Source: Caloramator quimbayensis (GTDB lineage Bacteria > Bacillota > Clostridia > Clostridiales > Caloramatoraceae). From it: 41,886 nt of DNA. The position numbers and the translations under genes were made by a program. Below are positions 33,673 to 41,886 of the stretch, piece by piece. Positions within the stretch are counted from its first letter, which is position 1; each line of letters starts with the position of its first letter. The stretch spans positions 1-41,886 of the forward strand of contig NZ_FUYH01000023.1 of the NCBI RefSeq assembly GCF_900167605.1, in the 5' to 3' direction. A model generated the notes under the pieces. The model made no database searches and was not told where the DNA came from. It saw only the letters and a program-made list of their open reading frames with translations.

Positions 33673-34645
33673 ATATATATCAGAAATATTTAAAGAATAC
33701 GACCACCTTCAAGAAAAGGCAAAGTCAGAACAAGGAAAACGCCAGGAAGAAATATATAGTAAATTCAAAAGGGTAAAAGAAATCGATGAGGAAATTTCTA
33801 AAATAGGCTTTGAATTAGCTTCTCTTATTTTTAAGGGTATAGATGCTGACAGACTCATTACAGAATCGAGAAAAAAAATTACAGACCTTAAAATGGAAAA
33901 GGCTGAAATACTCGTTGAAAACGGATATCCTGTAGACTATCTTGAAATAAAATATAAATGCAGTAAATGCAAGGATACAGGATACGTTGGAAATGAAAAA
34001 TGTTCATGCTTTAAGCAAAAACTAATCGATAGCCTTTATAAACAGTCAAACCTAAAGGATATTTTAAGATACGAAAACTTCGATACCTTCGATTTTTCAC
34101 TTTATTCAAGAGAAAAGGACAGCGAGCATGATATTTCCCCGCAAGAAAATATGCAGCAGATATATGCAAAATGTATAAGCTTTTATAAAAACTTTGACTT
34201 TTCCTATGAGAACCTGTTCTTTTTCGGTAAATCAGGACTTGGTAAGACATTTTTGTCAAACTGCATTGCAAAGGAACTTCTCGATATGGGCAAGGTAGTA
34301 ATATATCAGACAGCCGCTGAGCTTATAGAGACTTTAAGACGTGCCCGTTTCGATGAAAATACCCCTTCTGATATTATTGAAGAGCTTTTTGACTGCGATC
34401 TTTTAATAATCGATGATTTAGGAACAGAACAGAATACATCCTTTGCACAGACTGAACTTTTTAACGTAATAAACAATAGACTTCTTAAAAAGAAAAAGAT
34501 GATAATATCGACCAACATACCTATAGAAAGCTTTAACCAATGCTATCCAGACAGACTAACCTCAAGAATTTTCGGGCTTTTTACTGTATTTGAGTTCTTT
34601 GGTGATGATATAAGAATTATGAAAAATATAAATAGAAAAAGATAA
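33662..34645 (+). CDS. DnaC/DnaI-like ATPase helicase loader
   Basis: 327 aa. The N-terminal zinc-binding segment is YKCSKCKDTGYVGNEKCSCF (about 99-118). The AAA+ domain has Walker A FFGKSGLGKTFLSNC (about 184) and Walker B LLIIDDLGTE. It loads the replicative helicase onto DNA with its DnaD-type partner. Start ATG 33662 lies within the last codons of the DnaD gene and is preceded by GGGGAGG. Confidence 0.93.
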   Translation: MKNKYISEIFKEYDHLQEKAKSEQGKRQEEIYSKFKRVKEIDEEISKIGFELASLIFKGIDADRLITESRKKITDLKMEKAEILVENGYPVDYLEIKYKCSKCKDTGYVGNEKCSCFKQKLIDSLYKQSNLKDILRYENFDTFDFSLYSREKDSEHDISPQENMQQIYAKCISFYKNFDFSYENLFFFGKSGLGKTFLSNCIAKELLDMGKVVIYQTAAELIETLRRARFDENTPSDIIEELFDCDLLIIDDLGTEQNTSFAQTELFNVINNRLLKKKKMIISTNIPIESFNQCYPDRLTSRIFGLFTVFEFFGDDIRIMKNINRKR

Positions 34646-34650
34646 TGAAA

Positions 34651-34680
34651 AAGACCTTGCAAACTGCAAGGTCTTAATTT
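34651..34680 (+). terminator. Terminator of the dnaD-dnaC pair
   Basis: AAGACCTTGCA/TGCAAGGTCTT around AAC, followed by AATTTT. Confidence 0.88.
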
Positions 34681-34756
34681 TGGAGCCGGCTATCGGAATC
34701 GAACCAATAACCTACTGATTACAAGTCAGTTGCTCTACCGATTGAGCTAAGCCGGC
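34681..34756 (-). tRNA. tRNA-Thr (TGT)
   Basis: Acceptor GCCGGCT/AGCCGGC, TTCGATT T-loop, anticodon loop CTTGTAA gives TGT. CCA is encoded. Confidence 0.96.
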
Positions 34757-34759
34757 AAA

Positions 34760-34836
34760 TGGCGACCCAGAAGGGGCTCGAACCCTCGACCTCCGGCGTG
34801 ACAGGCCGGCACTCTAACCAACTGAGCTACTGGGCC
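34760..34836 (-). tRNA. tRNA-Asp (GTC)
   Basis: Acceptor GGCCCAG/CTGGGTC, anticodon loop CTGTCAC gives GTC. CCA is encoded. Confidence 0.96.
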
Positions 34837-34840
34837 AATA

Positions 34841-34916
34841 TGGTGGGAACAATAGGGCTCGAACCTATGACCCTCTGCTTGTAAGGCAGATGCTCTCCCA
34901 GCTGAGCTATGCTCCC
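34841..34916 (-). tRNA. tRNA-Val (TAC)
   Basis: Acceptor GGGAGCA/TGTTCCC, anticodon loop CTTACAA gives TAC. CCA is encoded. Confidence 0.96.
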
Positions 34917-34920
34917 AAAG

Positions 34921-34995
34921 TGGTGACCCCTACGGGATTCGAACCCATGTTACCGCCGTGAAAGGGCGATGTCTTAACCACTTGACCAAGGGGCC
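34921..34995 (-). tRNA. tRNA-Glu (TTC)
   Basis: Acceptor GGCCCCT/AGGGGTC, anticodon loop CTTTCAC gives TTC. CCA is encoded. Four tRNAs in a row are likely one transcript. Confidence 0.96.
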
Positions 34996-35096
34996 ACATT
35001 ATTTCTTCAGGCTTTTGGCGCCTGACACTTTTATATAATACAAGAAAAACAGTTTACTGTCAATACATTTTTATTAAATTTGTTTTAAGAAATATA

Positions 35097-35123
35097 TGGA
35101 AAAAGGCAGCGATTTTTGCTGCC

Positions 35124-35125
<2 letters not shown>
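35097..35125 (-). terminator. Terminator of purA operon
   Basis: AAGGCAGC/GCTGCCTT around AAAAATC with T run, at the purA stop. Confidence 0.85.
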
Positions 35126-36419
<1,294 letters not shown>

Positions 36420-37805
36420 TCAAATTCTTCTTAATATTTCTCTTGCTATCATGACACCTGATACCGATGCCTGTGCAAGACCTCTTGTAACTCCAGCTCC
36501 ATCGCCGGCTGCAAAGAGATTTTTAATCTGTGTTTCAAGAACATTAGAGAGCTTTAATCTCATTGAATAAAACTTAACTTCAACTCCATATAAAAGAGTG
36601 TGCTTTGAATATATTCCTGGGGCAATCTTATCTAATGCTTCAAGCATTTCAATTATATCCTTTAAGAACCTGTAAGGAAGAACAAGGCTTAAATCTCCCG
36701 GAGTAGCATCCTTTAGGGTAGGCTCAATAAGACCTCTTTTTAGTCTTTCTTCAGTTGTCCTTCTTCCCTCTAAAAGATCTCCAAGCCTTTGAACTATAAC
36801 TCCCTCTCCAAGCATGTTTGCAAGGCTTGCAACATACTTACCGTAATCTATTGGCGAGCGGAAAGGTTTTGTAAAGTTCTTGCTTACAAGAAGAGCAAAG
36901 TTTGTATTATTTGACTTCTTGTTTGCATAGCTGTGACCATTTACTGTATTGATGCCGCTGTTATTTTCAACAACAACTTCTCCATAGGGATTCATGCAAA
37001 AGGTTCTGACTCTATCATCAAAGGATTTTGTATAGTATATAAGTTTTGATTCATAAACTGCATCAGTAATATCCTTCATTACTATTGCAGGGCACTCAAC
37101 CCTGACTCCTATGTCTACCGGATTTGTAGTAACTTCAATGTTGAGCCTTTCAACTTCAGTTGAAAACCAATCGGAGCCTTCTCTTCCTGGGCATACAACT
37201 ACATAGTCAGAGTTATAAACTTCCCCATCAGCTGTTTCTACTCCGCATATAACACCCTTTTCAACTATAAGTTTTTTAACAGCACAAAGAGTTTTTACAT
37301 CTATTCTTTCCCTAAGATATACTTCCATATCCTTTAATATGTTAAAACAATTATCCGTTCCAAGGTGTCTTATTCTCGCTGGTATAAATTTCAAATCCGC
37401 AGCTGCAGCCTTTTTCATTATATTTTCAACTTCAGGGGTTATATCTCCATGTACTTCCTGCGGTCCCCCAAATTCGAGATATATTTTATCAACATAATCT
37501 ATAAGACTTTCAAGTTCTGATTTATCGATATATTCATCAAGAACTCCCCCAAACTCCGTTGTAAGGGTTAGCTTTCCATCGCTGAAAGCTCCTGCCCCTC
37601 CCCATCCAGAAACTATAGCACAGGGATCGCAGTGCTGGCATTTTAATTTCTTATCGCTCGAATTTATTGGACATCCTCTATTTATTATGCTTCTTCCCTT
37701 TTCAAGCAAAAGAATATTAAGATTTTGATTTTCACGAATAAGCTCAAGAGCCGTAAAAATTCCTGCGGGACCTCCCCCTACAATTATAACATCATATTTT
37801 TCCAT
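36420..37805 (-). CDS. NAD(P)/FAD-dependent oxidoreductase (COG2509-like)
   Basis: 461 aa from ATG 37805, chosen for AAAGGAGG upstream. N-terminal Rossmann FAD motif VIIVGGGPAGIFTALEL (residues about 6-22), a CPINSSDKKLKCQHCDPC cysteine cluster near residue 50, and a second dinucleotide region LFAAGDGAGVTRGLAQAS near the C-terminus. It resembles clostridial FAD-dependent dehydrogenases of unknown substrate. It lies immediately upstream of purA in an apparent operon, but a link with purine synthesis is not evident. Confidence 0.85.
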   Translation of the reverse strand: MEKYDVIIVGGGPAGIFTALELIRENQNLNILLLEKGRSIINRGCPINSSDKKLKCQHCDPCAIVSGWGGAGAFSDGKLTLTTEFGGVLDEYIDKSELESLIDYVDKIYLEFGGPQEVHGDITPEVENIMKKAAAADLKFIPARIRHLGTDNCFNILKDMEVYLRERIDVKTLCAVKKLIVEKGVICGVETADGEVYNSDYVVVCPGREGSDWFSTEVERLNIEVTTNPVDIGVRVECPAIVMKDITDAVYESKLIYYTKSFDDRVRTFCMNPYGEVVVENNSGINTVNGHSYANKKSNNTNFALLVSKNFTKPFRSPIDYGKYVASLANMLGEGVIVQRLGDLLEGRRTTEERLKRGLIEPTLKDATPGDLSLVLPYRFLKDIIEMLEALDKIAPGIYSKHTLLYGVEVKFYSMRLKLSNVLETQIKNLFAAGDGAGVTRGLAQASVSGVMIAREILRRI

Positions 37806-38132
37806 ACTATACCTCCTTTCAAAGGTCACATATTTATACTATCAAAGCTAATCCCTACAGTCAAATATTTTACGAACATTTATTTAAAATTTTAATATTT
37901 ATTTCGGATTTTGATTATAGAAACATATTTTGAAGATAATATTATCTCTAAAAAACTATATAAAGATTTCTTCTAAAACTTTTATATATAAACAAAATTT
38001 ATAACTGTTATAAAAAAATATAAAATGCTAAAAATAAGATAAATGATTAGCATGTTCATAATTCAAACTCTTTTACATTTAATGAATATACCTTATAATA
38101 ATGGTATTAATAATTTTAATTTGGAGGTATAT
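37806..38132. other. AT-rich divergent intergenic region
   Basis: About 330 bp, holds promoters for the FAD-enzyme operon and the phosphatidyltransferase gene; nothing else supportable is seen. Confidence 0.4.
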
Positions 38133-38648
38133 ATGAACGTTCCTAATTTTTTAACTCTAATTAGATTCCTCCTTATTCCCGTTTTTTGTATTATTTACTT
38201 TTCAAATATGAATTACTCATTTTTTTTATCTATGATAATATTCTTTATAGCAGGTATTACTGATTTGCTTGATGGTTATATAGCAAGAAAATATGACCTC
38301 GTTACAAAAATAGGCACAGTTTTAGATCCCCTTGCTGATAAATTCATGACTCTTACTGTATTATTCTGCCTTGCATATAAAGATATAATACCTCACTGGA
38401 TTGTATTCCCTTTCTTAATAAAAGAGCTGATTATGGTAATCGGAGGAATCAACCTTTATAAATATGAAAGGGTTTTACCTGCAAACCATTACGGTAAAAC
38501 CGCTACTATACTTTTTTATATTTCAATTTTTATGCTGATATTTAACAAAACTTTAGGTACATACCTGCTTTATTTAACTCTCGTATCTGCCGTCTTGGCT
38601 TTTGTAAACTATTTAAAGCATTTTTTAAATATAAAAAGCAGCCTATAA
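38133..38648 (+). CDS. pgsA: CDP-alcohol phosphatidyltransferase (PgsA-like)
   Basis: 171 aa from ATG 38133, chosen for GGAGG upstream (the longer frame adds no conserved residues). The hallmark DxxDGxxARxxxxxxxxGxxxDxxxD reads DLLDGYIARKY...GTVLDPLADK (residues about 43-70). Several membrane spans. It most likely makes phosphatidylglycerol phosphate from CDP-diacylglycerol and glycerol-3-phosphate; related enzymes use other alcohols. Confidence 0.85.
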   Translation: MNVPNFLTLIRFLLIPVFCIIYFSNMNYSFFLSMIIFFIAGITDLLDGYIARKYDLVTKIGTVLDPLADKFMTLTVLFCLAYKDIIPHWIVFPFLIKELIMVIGGINLYKYERVLPANHYGKTATILFYISIFMLIFNKTLGTYLLYLTLVSAVLAFVNYLKHFLNIKSSL

Positions 38649-38762
38649 TTCACATTTTATTTTTTAACAATATATTAATAAATTGCAGTTTAAAAGTTAC
38701 CACTATCAAAACAATTTAGTCAAAAATATAAAGTTTATATAAAAGTAACTTTACATAGAATT

Positions 38763-38792
38763 ATTTGCATATGTTTTTATACATATGCAAAT
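38763..38792. promoter_or_regulatory. Perfect inverted repeat upstream of the EamA gene
   Basis: ATTTGCATATG (38763-38773) and CATATGCAAAT (38782-38792) with an 8-bp spacer. Candidate operator; no regulator can be assigned. Confidence 0.4.
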
Positions 38793-38916
38793 ATATGCAC
38801 TAATTTATATATGATTTATAATTATAATAAGTAATTATGATTTGAGAATGATAGCAGCTAAATATAAATAACATTCATAATTATATTTCCTTATATAGTT
38901 TTTTGGGGGGGTTAAA

Positions 38917-39795
38917 ATGGATAACAAAAAAATATATTTATTAATGATTATGTCAACCATCTTTTGGGCTGGAGCATTTATTGCCGGAAAGCTTTCAGCA
39001 CCATATATTCCTGCCTTTACTTTAACCTTTTTAAGGTTTTCCCTTGCAAGCTTAATACTTTATTTTGTTGTTAAAAAAAAGGAACCCACACAATTTAAAC
39101 TCTCTAAAAAAGACATCCCCGTTTTCACCTTTACAGGCATTGTTGGAATGTTTGGATATCATGTGTTCTTTTTTAACGCTCTAAAATACACAACAGCCAT
39201 AAATTCTTCTATTATCGCTGCAACAAATCCTCTCGTTACAGCAATCCTTTGTATCGTTTTTTTAAAAGACAAAATTAATTCAAAAAGGGTATTTGGTATT
39301 ATACTTTCCTTTGTAGGAGTATTTCTAACAATAACCAATGCAAATATGTCAATATTAATAAATTTATCCTTTAATAAAGGCGATATTTTGATGCTTATTG
39401 CAGTTTTGATGTGGGCAAGCTATTCCGTTTACAGCAAAAAAGTAATGCAATACTATTCCCCTTTGATACTTACATATTACAGCTTTCTTTTTTGCAGCAT
39501 ATTTTTAATACCATTTGTAATATATGAAGCTCCTTGGAGACTTATAGGCACAATCCCTTACTATTCATATATTGCAAGCATATACATGAGCATATTCCCA
39601 TCGGTTATAGGCTACCTTGTACAGCAAATGTCCATAAAGCAAATCGGGCCATCTAAAACAGCAATATTCGTTAACCTAGTTCCTATATTTTCTATAATAC
39701 TTTCAACATTAATTCTTAGAGAGACAATATCTCCAGTAAAATTTTTAACAGCACTTCTTATAGTCACAGGAGTATATATATGCCAAAAAAATTAA
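38917..39795 (+). CDS. EamA/DMT-family transporter
   Basis: 292 aa with about ten hydrophobic segments in two EamA halves (residues about 5-135 and 152-290). Signatures are MSTIFWAGAFIAGKLSAPYIPAFTLTFLRFSLA in part (IFWAGAFIAGKL, TLTFLRFSLA), ALKYTTAINSSIIAATNPLV and LMWASYSVYSKK. It exports or imports small metabolites; substrate unknown. The ribosome site is a G7 run after T6 (38900-38912), an unusually long homopolymer. Confidence 0.9.
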   Translation: MDNKKIYLLMIMSTIFWAGAFIAGKLSAPYIPAFTLTFLRFSLASLILYFVVKKKEPTQFKLSKKDIPVFTFTGIVGMFGYHVFFFNALKYTTAINSSIIAATNPLVTAILCIVFLKDKINSKRVFGIILSFVGVFLTITNANMSILINLSFNKGDILMLIAVLMWASYSVYSKKVMQYYSPLILTYYSFLFCSIFLIPFVIYEAPWRLIGTIPYYSYIASIYMSIFPSVIGYLVQQMSIKQIGPSKTAIFVNLVPIFSIILSTLILRETISPVKFLTALLIVTGVYICQKN

Positions 39796-39826
39796 ATGCA
39801 GGAAATATCCTGCATTATTTTTTTAA
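39795..39826. terminator. Bidirectional terminator
   Basis: AATGCAGGA/TCCTGCATT around AATA then T7, between the convergent EamA and FAD-oxidase genes. Confidence 0.82.
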
Positions 39827-41533
39827 AAACCTTTTTTTATCTTCATCAATATCAAGCCCTAATGTTCCTCCAGGATTCATAATATTATTAGGGTCAAAGT
39901 GTCTTTTTAAAACTTTAAATACCTCCATTTGATTTTTACCTATCTGTCCCTCAAGCCAGGGTGCCGTCATTTTGCCAATGCCATGATGATGGCTCATAGC
40001 TGCTCCGTATTTTTGAATATTATCAAGAATTCCATATTGATAATCAAGATATTCCTGAATCTCATTAATTTTAGCTATAAATATAAAATAAAGATTAGCA
40101 CCCTGAGGATAAAAATGAGATATATGTGTCATACATACAGTATTAGGCCTGCTCTTGCAAAAGTTTCTTACTCCCTCATAAACATACTGCATATTATCAT
40201 AGGATACTGCACACTCAAGCGTATCTGTCATAATTCCAAAATCCTGAAGATCTTCTCTCATATATGGATCTTTAAACCTTCCCTTTTCCCATCCCTTTGT
40301 TACATATCCTGTTGTGTACATAGCTCCGTAGTTTTTACATATCTTATGTATATTTTTCTTTACAACCTTTGTAAATAAAGCTTCTCCATCTGTAAAACCA
40401 AGAAGAAGGCATCTTTCCATAGGTTTATATCCTCTTAGAGTCATAATTTTATCAATTATTGTTCCTTCAACTCCGTAAAGTTTCATTACAACATCGGTTT
40501 CTTCAGGATCAGATAGTCTAAATACCGATGGATAACCAAACTGTCCCTGCATTATCTCTCGGGCAGCATTTTTAGCATCCTCCCAATTTTTGAATATATA
40601 GCTGAACCTTCTTTGATTCTCAGGCATATATCTAAAAATCTTTAATGTTACAGATACAAGTATTCCAAAGGCTCCCTCACTTCCCATCATTATCTCATCT
40701 ATTGAAGGTCCTGTTGCAACTGCAGGATACTCATCGGTTACTATATCTCCAACAGGTGTTACATATTCCTGACAAATTACCATATCCTCAATCTTCCCAA
40801 AATAGGTAGAATTTTGACCTGCCCCTCTTGTAACAACCCATCCTCCAACAGAGGAATATTCAAAAGATTGTGGAAAATGGCCGCAGGTGTAAGCTCTTTT
40901 TGCTCCAAAGAGCTTTTGGGCATTATTCAGAGTCTTTTCAAGATCCGGTCCTGACATTCCAGGCTCTACCGTAATCGTCTGATTTATTTCATTAAATTTT
41001 AAAACCCTTTTCATATGTACCCTCATATCGAGGGATACTCCGCCTTTTACGCACTCAACACCCCTTGTTACTGATGATCCTCCTCCATAAACATAAACAG
41101 GTATCCTTTCATTATTGCAATACTTTACAATCTCTCTTATATCTTCTTTACTTCTTGGATGAATAACTATATCTGGAACATTCTCAACTATACCTTCCCT
41201 AAGACGCATTAAATCTATCATTGTCTTTCCGTAGGCAACCTGAAGCCTCGAATATTCATCAAGCCTTACATTTTCCTCACCTACTATTTTAGTTAGTTTT
41301 TCAATTTGATTTGGAGTCAGGTTTATTTTTTTATCATAGGATACCTTTTCAAGGCCCATCTTTTGCTTTTTTGTAAAATCTTCATCAGTCATATTAAATA
41401 CATTTTTCATTAGTTCATATAACTTTTTATTTGGGTGCTTAAATTCATTAGGATCTCCCCACTTTAATATAGACCTATAGGAACCCTCTGGTGGTGCTTC
41501 ATGGAACCAATCAGGTATAAAATCATTTTTCAT
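39815..41533 (-). CDS. FAD-binding oxidase, alkyl-DHAP-synthase-like
   Basis: 572 aa of the vanillyl-alcohol-oxidase/PCMH fold. FAD-binding region VYVYGGGSSVTRGVE near residue 148; C-terminal cap with MSHHHGIGKMTAPW near residue 522, the triple-His motif of alkyl-dihydroxyacetonephosphate synthases, and the closing FDPNNIMNPGGTLGL. In eukaryotes this enzyme makes ether lipids; the bacterial homologue's substrate is not proven. Start ATG 41533 follows GGGGGAG. Confidence 0.86.
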   Translation of the reverse strand: MKNDFIPDWFHEAPPEGSYRSILKWGDPNEFKHPNKKLYELMKNVFNMTDEDFTKKQKMGLEKVSYDKKINLTPNQIEKLTKIVGEENVRLDEYSRLQVAYGKTMIDLMRLREGIVENVPDIVIHPRSKEDIREIVKYCNNERIPVYVYGGGSSVTRGVECVKGGVSLDMRVHMKRVLKFNEINQTITVEPGMSGPDLEKTLNNAQKLFGAKRAYTCGHFPQSFEYSSVGGWVVTRGAGQNSTYFGKIEDMVICQEYVTPVGDIVTDEYPAVATGPSIDEIMMGSEGAFGILVSVTLKIFRYMPENQRRFSYIFKNWEDAKNAAREIMQGQFGYPSVFRLSDPEETDVVMKLYGVEGTIIDKIMTLRGYKPMERCLLLGFTDGEALFTKVVKKNIHKICKNYGAMYTTGYVTKGWEKGRFKDPYMREDLQDFGIMTDTLECAVSYDNMQYVYEGVRNFCKSRPNTVCMTHISHFYPQGANLYFIFIAKINEIQEYLDYQYGILDNIQKYGAAMSHHHGIGKMTAPWLEGQIGKNQMEVFKVLKRHFDPNNIMNPGGTLGLDIDEDKKRFLKK

Positions 41534-41701
41534 AATCTCCCCCCTAATAAATTTCTGGTTTTGTAAAAGCTTTTAGTTAAACTTTTACCTTAACCCCTTG
41601 ATTTGATTAAATTTTATATAATAACTTGCACCCCCTCCCTATTTTGAGGTAATTTATAACTTGAAAAACAAACTTCTAAACAAGAAAGGTAGGTACAAGT
41701 T
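41534..41701. other. Spacer before the edge gene
   Basis: Contains the promoter for the FAD-oxidase gene and, near 41640-41700, likely the outer part of an insertion element. No defined end repeat can be identified because only one end is in view. Confidence 0.3.
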
Positions 41702-41886
41702 ATGAGCGAAATTAATATTTATCTGTTAACGTACATTAAGTTTTTAGAACATGTTGTCATGTATTTATTCATTGCCTTAACAGGTAAGAGCATTACTAAA
41801 AAGTTGGATGAACCTGTTAAGAAAGAATATCAAAAACTCCAAGTAGATAAGCTCCCAATTATTGAAAACACTCAAAAGTATGATTA
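41702..41886 (+). CDS. 5' part of a probable transposase gene, cut by the window edge
   Basis: Start ATG 41702 follows AAAGGTAGG. The 61 visible residues include YLFIALTGKSITKKLDEPV and QKLQVDKLPIIE. By recall this is like the N-terminus of clostridial DDE transposases that carry a zinc finger next, but the diagnostic parts lie outside the window. Confidence 0.5.
   Translation, partial: MSEINIYLLTYIKFLEHVVMYLFIALTGKSITKKLDEPVKKEYQKLQVDKLPIIENTQKYD

Overview
The window is low-GC, AT-rich DNA from a Gram-positive anaerobe of the Clostridia type. Supporting evidence is the walJ-htrA-rlmH gene order, a DnaD/DnaC-like helicase-loader pair, an SstT and an NhaC-type sodium-coupled transporter, strong AGGAGG ribosome sites and very AT-rich spacers. 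Genus cannot be fixed from the sequence alone.

Left part (1-8370): a convergent restriction-modification pair (MjaI-like nuclease and N4-cytosine-type methylase, probable target CTAG). Then uraA behind a PyrR attenuator that has a second PyrR-type site next to the ribosome site, a PLP aminotransferase, sstT and an NhaC-family antiporter.

Central accessory island (about 8370-24324): the most interesting part. The 3' end of rlmH at 24304-24324 carries a core (Gly-Glu-Pro-Tyr-His codons) that recurs in the same orientation at 11924-11944 and, with one mismatch, at 8370-8386. These sites bound two tandem cassettes laid out like staphylococcal SCC elements. Cassette A (about 11945-24309, 12.4 kb) has 12-bp terminal inverted repeats. 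It encodes a large serine recombinase next to rlmH, a small resolvase, a zinc-ribbon protein, a HaeIII-like GGCC restriction-modification pair, a Vsr-like endonuclease, an archaeo-eukaryotic-primase-like replication protein, a HEPN-type protein and an iteron-like array of nine repeats. Cassette B (about 8387-11923, 3.5 kb) has no recombinase; it holds two hypothetical genes, an Rpn-family nuclease and long non-coding DNA, so it would need a recombinase supplied in trans. The recombinase (movement), Rep plus iterons (possible replication after excision) and R-M (retention) together look like a self-maintaining rlmH-targeted island.

Right part (24304-41886): chromosomal core. rlmH, a MITE-like insert, htrA, walJ, murA, a LysR regulator, an FmdB-type zinc ribbon, an intracellular subtilase, a LysM/G5/M23 peptidase, dnaD and dnaC-like genes, a four-tRNA cluster (Thr, Asp, Val, Glu), an FAD oxidoreductase-purA operon, a pgsA-like gene, an EamA transporter and an alkyl-DHAP-synthase-like FAD enzyme. 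The window ends in the 5' part of a probable transposase gene.
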